Below are positions 55,235 through 64,000 of a DNA stretch of 64,000 nt, piece after piece. Under the pieces are notes generated by a model. It did not search any database. It was not told the DNA's origin and saw only the letters and a program-made list of their open reading frames with translations. The stretch spans positions 62,001 to 126,000 of the forward strand of contig DATMAN010000054.1 of assembly GCA_035560005.1 (NCBI GenBank), in the 5' to 3' direction. The translations under genes and the position numbers were made by a program. Positions within the stretch are counted from its first letter, which is position 1. Every line of letters begins with the position of its first letter. The stretch comes from Burkholderiales bacterium (lineage in GTDB: Bacteria; Pseudomonadota; Gammaproteobacteria; Burkholderiales; Eutrophovitaceae).

Positions 55235-55507
55235 CTAACCTCGCCCGCGCCGGTCGAGCGCATCGGGCTCGGTCTTCGAGGCCACGTTGGGAGCCGCCGC
55301 GCCGATAAGAAGCGCGCTGGAACGACCGTAACGATTCACATCGGCCACTTGCGTGCGCAGCTCGCCGTCGTGGCCGGCATAGGTTGGCGGGACGCAGCGG
55401 CCGCAGTCCGACACGGCGGCCTTTTGCAGGTGGATGTCGTTCGGCTTGGCCACCACAGTACCGGACAACGCCGAGAACATCAGGACAAGAGCGAGTTTGG
55501 TTTTCAT
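55235..55507 (-). CDS. Small secreted protein of unknown function
   Basis: A 90-residue protein with a convincing signal peptide (KTKLALVLMFSALSGTVVA, cleavage after residue 20 or so). The mature part is short and polar and contains a CGRC pair (VSDCGRCVPPTY), which could bind metal or form a disulfide. I start at the ATG at 55507; its leader AAAGAGAAACC is weak. No family recognised. Confidence 0.5.
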   Translation of the reverse strand: MKTKLALVLMFSALSGTVVAKPNDIHLQKAAVSDCGRCVPPTYAGHDGELRTQVADVNRYGRSSALLIGAAAPNVASKTEPDALDRRGRG

Positions 55508-55677
55508 GGTTTCTCTTTCGATGTTTGAGTTTGGACGCACACTCTGGGGTACAGGCATCTCGTCGTCCAGATATTCAGATAAATAAATCAGTTGACTTTC
55601 TGCGTCATTCAGCGAGCGACGTTCGCGCGGCTTCGAAGTGCTTGCTCAGAACCATTGCTTGGAGTACGGTGCGGTAG

Positions 55678-55881
55678 ATGACTTACCTGAACCTGGTCAG
55701 GCGTTACCCCGCGCTCGGTTGGATCGCACTCTGGAGTGCTTTCGCAGTTCCCCTCCTTGTCTGCGCTCGCTTGGGCTACTTGTGGCTCGGTGTGGGCCTT
55801 GGCGCCGTTGCGGCGAGTTCTTTGTTCTCCATGCACAGGCGACCGGACAAGCCGTTGCGGTCGAGCAGTACGCTGAAATAG
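55678..55881 (+). CDS. Possible small membrane protein
   Basis: A 67-residue frame with a 35-residue hydrophobic core (WIALWSAFAVPLLVC, then LWLGVGLGAVAASSLF) and a basic end. No clear ribosome binding site and no known family. It could be chance in this low-density stretch. Confidence 0.3.
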   Translation: MTYLNLVRRYPALGWIALWSAFAVPLLVCARLGYLWLGVGLGAVAASSLFSMHRRPDKPLRSSSTLK

Positions 55882-56052
55882 CGTACGGCCGCGATATCGA
55901 GGTGGTGGTTTGCCGGTCCACCACCTGCCGCGCCGTTCCACTCGGAGGGCGGCAGCGCGCGGCCTCCCACGGTCTTCAAGTTCCAGATGCGTCCCGACCC
56001 GCTGGCGAGATGGACGCGCCTCGGGCAGCGTATCGGTGCTACCGACGAGGCC

Positions 56053-57027
56053 TCAAAGCTTGATGCCCTCGCTGGCGATGTAGTCGTGCAGGATGCTGTC
56101 CAGATCGGGATCGGCCCTGAAGCCCATGGCCTCGGCCCGGCCGGTGCGGAAGCGCGCGGGAAAAGTTTTCACCATCTTCTGGATCCGCTCGTCCGGCTTG
56201 AACACTACGCGGGCGGCCAGCGCTTCGCCCCCGATATGGCGCAGCGCCTCCACGCCCTGTCTGACCGAGATGGTGATCCCCGGAACATTGATCGCCCGGT
56301 GCGCGCCCCACGCGGACGCCGGCAGGTCATGGGCATGCAGGAACGACTCGATCGCCTGGCGTGGCGACAGAACCCACAGCTCGGTCGAGTCGTCGACTGG
56401 GCATTCGCAGACCTGGCCGTTCAGCGGCTCGCGAAACATGCCGCTCGCGAACGCGGTCGAGGCGAGATTGGGTCTGCCGGGCCGCACGATGATGGTCGGC
56501 AGGCGCAGGCTGCGCCCGTCGAGAAAGCCCTTGCGCGAGTAGTCGTTGACGAGATATTCCCCGATCAGTTTCTGCGTCCCGTAGGACGTCTGCGGCGTCG
56601 GCGTCACGCTGTCGTCGACCACCGGTGGCAGCTTGCCGCCGAACACTGCGAGCGAGCTGGCGAACACGAGCCGAGGCGCGGCGGCCAGCTTGCGGCAAGC
56701 TTCCAGCAGATTGCGCGTACCTTTGAGGTTGACGCGATAGCCCAGGTCGAAGTCCGCTTCGGCGGCGGCACTGACCACCGCGGCCAGGTGGAAAATGGAA
56801 GCGGTATCGCGATCCAGCGCCTTGGCCAGCGCATCGGGCTCGGCGATGTCGCCCTGGACACAAGTGAGCCGCCGGTCGGGGTTGGGCGGGAACGCAGCGT
56901 CGAAGATCTTGATCTCGGAGATGCGTGCGGGCGCGCCGTCCGGGCCGGCCAGCGTTGTGCGTTCGATCAGCCGCAGCGCCAGTCGATAGCCGAGGAAGCC
57001 GCCGCCTCCGGTGACGAGAACTTTCAT
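56053..57027 (-). CDS. denD: D-erythronate dehydrogenase (NAD-dependent epimerase/dehydratase fold)
   Basis: A 324-residue extended-SDR protein. Rossmann motif [13 protein letters not shown]; catalytic Ser-Tyr-Lys in ASSLAVFGG and [10 protein letters not shown]; then [17 protein letters not shown]. The whole pattern is that of DenD, which oxidises D-erythronate in acid-sugar catabolism. GGAGG precedes the ATG. It is divergent from a TctC receptor gene. The partners used in the published pathway (otnK, otnC, otnI) are not adjacent; the nearest DUF1537 kinase is 27 kb away in the RLP operon. Confidence 0.82.
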   Translation of the reverse strand: MKVLVTGGGGFLGYRLALRLIERTTLAGPDGAPARISEIKIFDAAFPPNPDRRLTCVQGDIAEPDALAKALDRDTASIFHLAAVVSAAAEADFDLGYRVNLKGTRNLLEACRKLAAAPRLVFASSLAVFGGKLPPVVDDSVTPTPQTSYGTQKLIGEYLVNDYSRKGFLDGRSLRLPTIIVRPGRPNLASTAFASGMFREPLNGQVCECPVDDSTELWVLSPRQAIESFLHAHDLPASAWGAHRAINVPGITISVRQGVEALRHIGGEALAARVVFKPDERIQKMVKTFPARFRTGRAEAMGFRADPDLDSILHDYIASEGIKL

Positions 57028-57158
57028 GGGGTGTCCCTCCGTGGGTCGCTACATGTTACGCCGCAGCGCATCGATGGCGGGCGGCTTGCGCTTTGCAGCC
57101 GGCGCAGCGTTTCGGCATCATCGCGCGACGCGGCCATGCCGCTGTCCGGAGACTGTCG

Positions 57159-58118
57159 ATGCGTTCACTGCGGGTATGGTCGAGCTGCGTCGCGTTGCTC
57201 GCGGCGACCTGGTTGCACGCCGACGAGCTTCCGCCACAGATCCGCGTCGTTGTGCCCTATACGGCGGGCAGCAGCCTCGACGCCCGCGCCCGGGTCATCG
57301 CCGAGGCGCTCGGCGCGGTTCTGAAGCGCAGGATCACGGTCGAGAACCGGCCCGGCGCCGGTGGCAGTCTGGGCACGCAGTACGTCGCCCGGTCGAAGGC
57401 CGACGGGTCGACCCTGCTGTTTCACAACAACAGCTATGCATTCAACCCGCACATCTACGCCGCCTCGGCGTACGATCCGATCCGGGATTTCGTGCCGGTC
57501 GCGCAGGCCTACACGTCGGGGCTGGTGCTTGTTGCGCATTCGAGCCTCGGCGTGGGTTCGGTGGCGGAACTGGTCGCGCTCGCCCGCAGCCGATCCACGC
57601 CGCTCAGCTACGCGTCGAGCGGCACCGGCGGATTGCCGCACCTCGCCATGGAGTCCTTCAAGCGCGCGGCGGGCGTGGATTTCCTGCACGTGCCTTACCG
57701 CGGCGACGGCCATGCGCTCTCCGACGTGCTCTCCGGACGCGTGCCGCTGATGATGAGCGGCTATCCGATCGTGCAGTCGCATGTCCGGGCCGGCACATTG
57801 CGCGCGCTGGCAGTCACCGGCAGCGGGCGAGCCGATATCTTTCCCGACGTACCCACCGTGGCGCAGGCCGGTTATCCGGGCTTCGCCATCGACGCCTGGG
57901 TCGGTTTCTTCGCGCCGGCCGACACGCCGCCGCCGGTCGTCGAACGCCTGAACCGGGCGATCGCCACGGCGCTCGCCAGCCCGCGCGTGCAGCGGCAACT
58001 CGCCGAGACCGGTGCGCGCCCGGTAGTGACTTCCTCCGCCGACTTCGCTGCGTTTATGCGGCGCGAATGGGAACGCTACGGTGCGATGATTCGCGACCTG
58101 GGCCTGAAGGTCGAGTAA
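57159..58118 (+). CDS. Tripartite tricarboxylate transporter receptor (TctC/Bug)
   Basis: A 319-residue periplasmic receptor of the Bug family, expanded in betaproteobacteria and binding carboxylates. Signal peptide to about residue 22 (ATWLHADE). Motifs are [18 protein letters not shown], then [23 protein letters not shown] and the ligand loop [14 protein letters not shown] start at the ATG at 57159 with GGAG upstream. There is no tctA or tctB nearby, as is usual for Bug receptors. Beside denD, an erythronate-like acid is a reasonable ligand. Confidence 0.9.
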   Translation: MRSLRVWSSCVALLAATWLHADELPPQIRVVVPYTAGSSLDARARVIAEALGAVLKRRITVENRPGAGGSLGTQYVARSKADGSTLLFHNNSYAFNPHIYAASAYDPIRDFVPVAQAYTSGLVLVAHSSLGVGSVAELVALARSRSTPLSYASSGTGGLPHLAMESFKRAAGVDFLHVPYRGDGHALSDVLSGRVPLMMSGYPIVQSHVRAGTLRALAVTGSGRADIFPDVPTVAQAGYPGFAIDAWVGFFAPADTPPPVVERLNRAIATALASPRVQRQLAETGARPVVTSSADFAAFMRREWERYGAMIRDLGLKVE

Positions 58119-58207
58119 GGCCCGCACGATCGCGGAGGTCAAGATCGTACAAGACATGCATGCGCCTGTTCGACGATAGTACCGTATCCAGGTATGCGAC
58201 TCGACCC

Positions 58208-59139
<932 letters not shown>

Positions 59140-59143
<4 letters not shown>

Positions 59144-59928
59144 GCGCGGCGCCGAGGCTTTCCGCCTTCAACCGCTACGCGGTGCTGGCGATCTACCGGT
59201 TCGAGATGGCGCGCTTCCGGCGCACGCTGTGGCAAAGCCTGGTGACGCCGGTCATCACCACCTCGCTGTACTTCATCGTGTTCGGCGCGGCGATCGGCGC
59301 GCGCATGAGCGAGCTGGACGGCGTGCCCTACGGCGCCTTCATCGTGCCGGGGCTCATCATGCTCAGCGTCCTTACCGAGAGCCTGTCGAATGCCTCGTTC
59401 GGCATCTATCTGCCGCGTTTCACCGGCACCATCTACGAACTGCTCTCCGCACCGGTGTCGCCGCTCGAGACCGTCCTGGCCTATGTGGGAGCGGCGGCCA
59501 CCAAGTCCATCATCCTGGGACTGGTCATTCTGGCCACCTCGACGCTGTTCGTACCGATCCAGATCCTGCATCCGGTGTGGATGGTCGCCTTCCTCGTGCT
59601 CACCGCCACCACCTTCTGCCTGTTCGGCTTCATCATCGGCATCTGGGCGAAGAGCTTCGAGCAGTTGCAGTTCATCCCGATGCTGGTCATTACCCCGTTG
59701 ACGTTCCTCGGCGGCGCCTTTTATTCGATCGACATGCTGCCCCAGGCCTGGCGCACCTTCAGCCTCTTCAATCCGATCGTGTACCTGATCAGCGGATTCC
59801 GCTGGAGCTTCTACGGGACCTCGGACGTCGGGGTAAAGATCAGCCTCGCGATGACGCTCGGCTTCTTGGCGATCGGCCTGGCGCTGGTGGTCTGGATCTT
59901 CAGGACCGGTTACCGGCTCAAGAGCTGA
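59140..59928 (+). CDS. ABC-2 type transporter permease
   Basis: A 262-residue inner-membrane permease with six predicted helices and the ABC-2 signature near the C-terminus ([28 protein letters not shown]). It resembles the NodJ/DrrB type. It overlaps the ATPase gene by 4 bp (ATGA), showing translational coupling. No outer-membrane or periplasmic partner is nearby. Confidence 0.92.
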
Positions 59929-59973
59929 CCGCGCTGCGTGTGCGACACCGGTCCGCCTCCGCCCGAAGGCTTT

Positions 59974-60258
59974 CTATCCACGGCCTGACAGCCACTCGAT
60001 GACGCGGCGCTTCAATGCATCGAGGGAAAAATCCCCGAGCAATGGCATTCCGGGGCTGTCTTCCAGCGCTGTGAACTTGTAGTACGCGGTCGCGGGCTCG
60101 AACTCGATCACTCCGGCACGGTCGCTCCCGGCATAAACCAGGTACACCGGCGTCCAGTCGTCGGTCTCCGGCTCCAGATCTCTGACGTCGAGAAAATGCA
60201 CTTCGCGCAGCCGGCGCGGTTCGCTCGACCCGGGACTTTCGATTGCGCCTGAATCCAT
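59974..60258 (-). CDS. Small protein of unknown function
   Basis: A 94-residue soluble protein with a good GGGAGGG ribosome binding site before the ATG. The middle, VYLVYAGSDRAGVIEFEPATAYYKF, looks like a small folded beta domain. No family recognised. It converges on the ABC permease. Confidence 0.55.
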   Translation of the reverse strand: MDSGAIESPGSSEPRRLREVHFLDVRDLEPETDDWTPVYLVYAGSDRAGVIEFEPATAYYKFTALEDSPGMPLLGDFSLDALKRRVIEWLSGRG

Positions 60259-60837
60259 CTCGACCCTCCCTTCGAAGTCAGGAAAACTTCACCGAGGGTT
60301 GTCCAGGCACGGACACCGGCGCGGGACCGGCGCGCGCGCAACGCGCGCGGGCGCTTGCGGGGACTGGTTTCTGGCGGTCCCGCTGTCCGAGCTTTCATCG
60401 GACCGGTGACTTTGCGGACCCGCATTGCTGCGGGGGTGCCTTTGTCAAAAACCCTCGCGAGACGATTTCGCAAGCACCGTGCCAAGCATCCGCTCGGTGT
60501 CTTGTGTTCGAGCCGGTCACGGAACGCGAATTCCCGCCTGCGGCAGGCGGGCGGGACTGACGATTTTCGTCCGGGGTTCTGCGATACGCACTCGATCCCC
60601 GCTATCGATGCATGAATCCGGAGGCCAACGAGGGTCCCGATGCTGAGGCGATCCAGCGCTGATGCGAGCCTGCGCGACCGGGCCGACGGCGGACTGAACG
60701 CATTCGAAGCCGACCGCAATGGCGCGAGTTCGAAGTGTGCTACGCGGACCATCTGCTCGCGCGATCTGGCGATGGTCGCGTCGATGGCGCCGGCCTCGTT
60801 GCCTTGCGGACTTGTCATGACCGGCGGCTAAACCCGC
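60259..60837. other. 579 bp intergenic region
   Basis: No credible gene. At 60533-60551 CCCGCCTG-CGG-CAGGCGGG is a perfect 8-bp hairpin stem, and 60321-60350 is a CG-rich low-complexity stretch. A 63-codon frame at 60640 lacks any protein-like feature. Confidence 0.4.
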
Positions 60838-61590
60838 TCAGGTGCCCACCTTCTCGGCGATCTCGATCAGGATGCTTGCAGTGAGCTTGGAGCGGTCCAC
60901 GATGCCGACGAACCGGCCGGCTTCATCCACCACCGGGAGCGTCTGGACGTCCAGCGACTCCATCTGCACCAGCGCCTGGCGCTTGTCCGTGCTCCTGGTG
61001 ATCGCCTTGTCGCGCGCGATGAGCGCCGGCATGCGCAGGATCGCGGCGCCATCGTTGCGGTTGAGGTTTCGAGCGAACTCATCGGCGGCGCGCCCGTCCG
61101 ATCCCCCGAGCAGCGCGGCGAGCTGCCGGCCGTCGATCATGCCCACGAACTTCCCGGCGGAATCGGAAATGACGGCGTAGCGGAAGGACGGCGATTGCGC
61201 GAGCCGCACGAGGTACTCGGCGATCGCCGGGCCGTAGTATCCGCCGTAGCCGAGCCGGAAGCTCAACGCCTCCGTCTTCCTGCGCAGCAGCGCCGGAATC
61301 TCTTCCACACCCGCCTTGGGATCCATGCGCAAATCGACCACGGGAAGGGCGCTCACCTGATTCTTGATCGGCGAAGCGGAAGCTTCCCGGATCGCGGTGA
61401 CGATCTTGACGTCGCCGACCGCAAGTTCCTGCACCTTTCCCGTGAAAAGCATCCACAGGGCGACCGGCACGAGCGCGAGCGCAATGTCGGAGGTCTTGAT
61501 ATCGAGCTTGTTGCCGGTCCTGGCCCGCAAGGAGGCAAGTCCGACCACGATGGCGATGACTACGACGACGGCGATGGCGGTTTCGGTCAT
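60838..61590 (-). CDS. Membrane-anchored CBS-domain protein
   Basis: A 250-residue protein with two N-terminal helices (about 5-22 and 33-50) followed by a soluble region with a CBS-like pair. The first unit includes SPSFRYAVISDSAGKFVGMIDGRQL, the second QMESLDVQTLPVVDEAGRFVGIVDRSKL. The GGAG leader is next to the ATG at 61590. CBS pairs bind adenine nucleotides and regulate attached or partner proteins; no partner is apparent. Confidence 0.78.
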   Translation of the reverse strand: MTETAIAVVVVIAIVVGLASLRARTGNKLDIKTSDIALALVPVALWMLFTGKVQELAVGDVKIVTAIREASASPIKNQVSALPVVDLRMDPKAGVEEIPALLRRKTEALSFRLGYGGYYGPAIAEYLVRLAQSPSFRYAVISDSAGKFVGMIDGRQLAALLGGSDGRAADEFARNLNRNDGAAILRMPALIARDKAITRSTDKRQALVQMESLDVQTLPVVDEAGRFVGIVDRSKLTASILIEIAEKVGT

Positions 61591-61705
61591 CGGAGTACTC
61601 CCGGGCTGATTGCGCGAGAAAAGGGCGCGCAGGCATTCCCGCGTGCCCTCCCGGCCCGCGGGACTCTATGCCCGGCTCAACGCTCGGTCAACACAGGGCG
61701 TCCGT

Positions 61706-62173
61706 CTAGCGCTGGCCGCCGTCCTTCTCGGCCTCGATGGCTCGTTCCACGCATATGCGTACGCGGTGGTCACCGCGTCTGTGGAACCTCTCCCGGCATG
61801 ACTGGACTTTCTCCGCGTGGTCCTGCGCGTACGCCTCGAGTAGGGGCGCCGCGGCAATGTCGTCGTCGATGCAGCGCTTGACCTGCACCCAGCCGGGTTC
61901 CCAACGGTGCGTGCAGCGTGCAACGATGCCGCGCACTGCTTCCGGATAGCGTCGGACTTCCTCGCGAGCGGCCAGATTCTGTTTGACGCACAGGTCGATC
62001 GCTTCGTAACCAAACTCGCCGATCGACAAGTGGCAGCCGACCACGATCTCGGAGTCATCCTCCGCCGCGCTCATCCCCGGCACCAGTGCTACAAGGAACG
62101 CCAGCAAACCCGGTGCTATGCACGAGCCCCGTGCCAGCCGCCGTCTGCCGGAACCTCGCCCGAGCGTGTCCAT
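61706..62173 (-). CDS. Six-cysteine secreted small protein
   Basis: A 155-residue protein with a basic, hydrophobic N-terminus that looks like a signal peptide (ending near SAAED, about 37). The mature part has six regularly spaced cysteines (GCHLS, DLCVKQ, ARCTHR, KRCIDD, QSCRER, RICVER), which suggests three disulfides in a small helical periplasmic protein. The family is not recognised. Its leader is weak. It lies between the CBS gene and cnoX, both on the same strand. Confidence 0.6.
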   Translation of the reverse strand: MDTLGRGSGRRRLARGSCIAPGLLAFLVALVPGMSAAEDDSEIVVGCHLSIGEFGYEAIDLCVKQNLAAREEVRRYPEAVRGIVARCTHRWEPGWVQVKRCIDDDIAAAPLLEAYAQDHAEKVQSCRERFHRRGDHRVRICVERAIEAEKDGGQR

Positions 62174-62307
62174 GTAATCCCGCCTTTCCTTTCCTGTCCT
62201 GAACCCGTGAAACTGACTGCCGAGGACCGCATCGGCCGAACTGCCCTGCCGATGCCAGCCTGGCGCCGGAAGCGCTGCGTGTGGATCTTGCGGGCCGGGC
62301 GCGCCGC

Positions 62308-63165
62308 TCAGTACAGCGCGCTGGCAAGCTCGCGGCGGTATTCCGACACCAGCTCGGGCTGATCCTGGGCGAGGTTGAAGATGGCGAGAATCTGCTTGCG
62401 CGCTTCGCCATCTTTCCAGCGCTTGTCGCGGCGCACGATCTCGAGCAACTGGTCGAGCGCCTCGCGATAGCGCCTCGTCCCTGCGTACAGGCTCGCCAGC
62501 GCAAAACGCGTTTCGTGATCGGCCGGATTCGCCGCGAGCTTGGCTTTCAGTTCCGCCTCGCCTGCCCCCGAAGCGCACGCGCGGGCAAACGCCAACGCGG
62601 CACGCAAGGCTGCGATCCGCTCGTCCCAGTCGATGCCGGAACGCACCGCGCCGAGCACGGTTTCGGCTTCGTCCAGGCGCTTGAGCTCGATCAGCAACTC
62701 GGCGAGGTCCAGACGGGCCGGAGCGTTCGTGGCGTCGAGATCGATCGCCTTGCGCAGCGCGGCGAGCGCACCCTCCGGATCGCCTGCCGCGCGCAACTGC
62801 CGGGCGCGCAGCCGTTCCAGTTCGGAGGGCTTCGGGATCAGCGAGTCGATGAAGGCGCGCACCTGGGACTCGGGAACGGCGCCCAGAAAATGCGACACCG
62901 GCTTGCCGTCCCTGAATGCCATCACGTCCGGGATCGAGCGGATCCCGTAGGTGGCGGCGAGTTCCGGATTCTCATCGGAGTTGACCTTCGCCAGCTTGAA
63001 CTTCCCGGCGTATTCGGCCGCGAGCTTTTCCAGGATAGGCTTGAGAATGCGGCACGGCGCGCACCAGGGCGCCCAGAAATCGACGACGACCGGGAGCGTC
63101 TTCGAGGCCTCGATCACCTCCCGCTCGAAAGTTTCTGTGGTGACGTCAGTGGCGTGCGTAGCCAT
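62308..63165 (-). CDS. cnoX: Thioredoxin-TPR chaperedoxin CnoX (YbbN)
   Basis: A 285-residue thioredoxin-fold protein fused to TPR-like helices. The thioredoxin domain (1-110) has an intact active site WCAPC (C35, C38); the C-terminal half carries repeats such as AALRKAIDLDATNAPARLDLAELL. Established role: CnoX protects proteins from over-oxidation and passes them to GroEL or DnaK. The E. coli form has lost the redox cysteines (SQHC), whereas this one keeps both and is probably redox-active. The GAGG leader is good. Confidence 0.92.
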   Translation of the reverse strand: MATHATDVTTETFEREVIEASKTLPVVVDFWAPWCAPCRILKPILEKLAAEYAGKFKLAKVNSDENPELAATYGIRSIPDVMAFRDGKPVSHFLGAVPESQVRAFIDSLIPKPSELERLRARQLRAAGDPEGALAALRKAIDLDATNAPARLDLAELLIELKRLDEAETVLGAVRSGIDWDERIAALRAALAFARACASGAGEAELKAKLAANPADHETRFALASLYAGTRRYREALDQLLEIVRRDKRWKDGEARKQILAIFNLAQDQPELVSEYRRELASALY

Positions 63166-63283
63166 GATTCCTCGACTTCAATCAGCAGACATTTTTTGCG
63201 TACATGGGGATGGAGCCGCGCACAATCAAGTCCCCGGCTTGCGGGGTGGGCACCCCTTTGCAGGACGAACGGCGCGACGGCGC

Positions 63284-63535
63284 TCAGCTCGGATTGTTCG
63301 CGCTGATGAACCAGGTGCTCGAGGGCGCCCAAACGCCATCGGGCCGGACGAACGGCGCGAGCGTTTCCTTCAGCGCGGCGATCACCTCGGGTTTGCGCTT
63401 CTCGCCCTCCGCTCCCGCGAGCCGGATGATCTCGCCCGCGGGGCCGAGCGCCATCGCGAACTCGATCGCATCGTTGAGGTCGCGTCCGATGCATGCCGCG
63501 GGTAATGCAGCATGGCGCACAGCGGCCAGCGACAA
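63284..63535 (-). pseudogene. C-terminal remnant of a SAM-dependent methyltransferase
   Basis: The 83-residue frame contains RDLNDAIEFAMALGPAGEI and then DGVWAPSSTWFISANN, which I recognise as the tail of a class I methyltransferase. The SAM-binding N-terminal part is missing, and upstream sequence in this 400-bp gap does not encode it. It is probably a truncated copy rather than a working small protein. Confidence 0.5.
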
Positions 63536-63565
63536 TCCTCCGCCACCGCAGTGCGCTCATGCGCG

Positions 63566-64000
63566 CTAGAACTTTTCCAACCAGGGTCTCAGCTCGACTT
63601 CCCACGTCCAGGCACTGCGCGGCTGCTGCACGATGTGCAGATACGTCCGTGCGATCGCATCCGGATCGAGCAGGCTGTCCGGCTGATCGGCCGGCTCCGG
63701 GGAGCCGGCGGCGCGCACTGCGCCGTCGATGACGAAATGCGCCACATGAATGTTCTGCGGCGCCAGCTCGCGCGCCATGCTCTGCGCCAGGCCGCGGAGC
63801 GCGAACTTGCCCATGGCGAACGGCGCGGACCGTGCATAACCCTTGATGCTGGCCGAAGCGCCGGTGAACAGGATGCAGCCGCTCCCGCGGACGAGCATGC
63901 GCTTGGCCGCCTGCTGCCCGACCAGAAAGGCCCCGAAGGCGGTCACATCCAGACTCCGGCGCACCTCTTCCGGCTGGATTTCCGTCAGCGCCCCGCGCGT
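63566..64000 (-). CDS. SDR-family protein without catalytic Tyr, N-terminus outside window
   Basis: Partial: the frame is open to the window edge, and about 145 C-terminal residues are visible. The Ser region is FTGASASIKGY and then FAMGKFALRGLAQSMARELAP, with Phe where classical SDRs have the catalytic Tyr before xxxK. This is typical of a subfamily whose enzymatic role is unclear. It ends 28 bp from the methyltransferase remnant. Confidence 0.8.
   Translation of the reverse strand, partial: TRGALTEIQPEEVRRSLDVTAFGAFLVGQQAAKRMLVRGSGCILFTGASASIKGYARSAPFAMGKFALRGLAQSMARELAPQNIHVAHFVIDGAVRAAGSPEPADQPDSLLDPDAIARTYLHIVQQPRSAWTWEVELRPWLEKF

Noticed and set aside
60640..60831. A 63-codon plus-strand frame
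   Set aside because: No protein-like pattern or family.

Overview
The window reads as chromosome of a high-GC (mid-60s %) environmental betaproteobacterium, most likely Burkholderiales-like. This is inferred from the TctC (Bug) solute receptor, glcDEF glycolate oxidase, the cbpA-cbpM pair, TRAP transport and the codon usage; no rRNA or tRNA gene was seen to confirm it. Genes are densely packed. No complete insertion sequence, prophage or CRISPR array was found.

Layout. 1-6468: the 3' part of a GspE/PilB-type secretion ATPase, a FlK-like thioesterase, and a 1430-residue MASE1/PAS/GAF/GGDEF/EAL cyclic-di-GMP protein. 6644-8701 (minus): a MoxR ATPase and CoxE-like VWA pair. 9076-16547 (plus): a glycolate/glycerate block (hyi, glxR, ttuD, glcD, glcE, glcF). 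Three of its intergenic gaps, and the gap before the VWA gene, hold 150-180 bp elements with long inverted ends. 16631-18925: NIPSNAP, epoxide-hydrolase-like and SDR genes.

18950-30380 (minus) is the most interesting part: ten co-directional genes under a divergent LysR regulator. In transcription order they are a RuBisCO-like protein (RLP), a DUF1537 acid-sugar kinase, a D-apionate-oxidoisomerase-like dehydrogenase, an unrecognised 131-residue protein, an IlvD/Edd dehydratase, a fused TRAP permease, its Tat-exported receptor, a BKACE/DUF849 enzyme with its own Tat signal, an SDR and an RraA-like protein. The first, second and third genes match the known D-apionate branch in which an RLP acts on 3-oxo-isoapionate-4-phosphate. 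If this RLP is the hydrolase type it would release 3-phosphoglycerate and glycolate, and the adjacent glc block would use the glycolate.

31501-37915: ftsH divergent from cbpA-cbpM, a nitronate monooxygenase, an enolase-superfamily enzyme, a GFA protein and ynfA. 38173-43548: a DUF72 protein divergent from a bacterial NHEJ operon (ligD, ku, MerR-TPR gene). 43597-50091 (minus): AraC, YceI, MoaD-like and BNR-repeat genes, then an ECF42-type sigma factor with three DGPF/YciI and two PhnB-like VOC genes. 50223-52483: a decayed dinB fragment, a small membrane protein, mpg and pirin. 52821-55881: an LpxR-like deacylase, an outer-membrane barrel and several small genes. 56053-59928: denD divergent from a tctC receptor, then an ABC-2 exporter. 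59974-64000: small genes, a CBS membrane protein, cnoX, a methyltransferase remnant and an SDR cut by the window edge.
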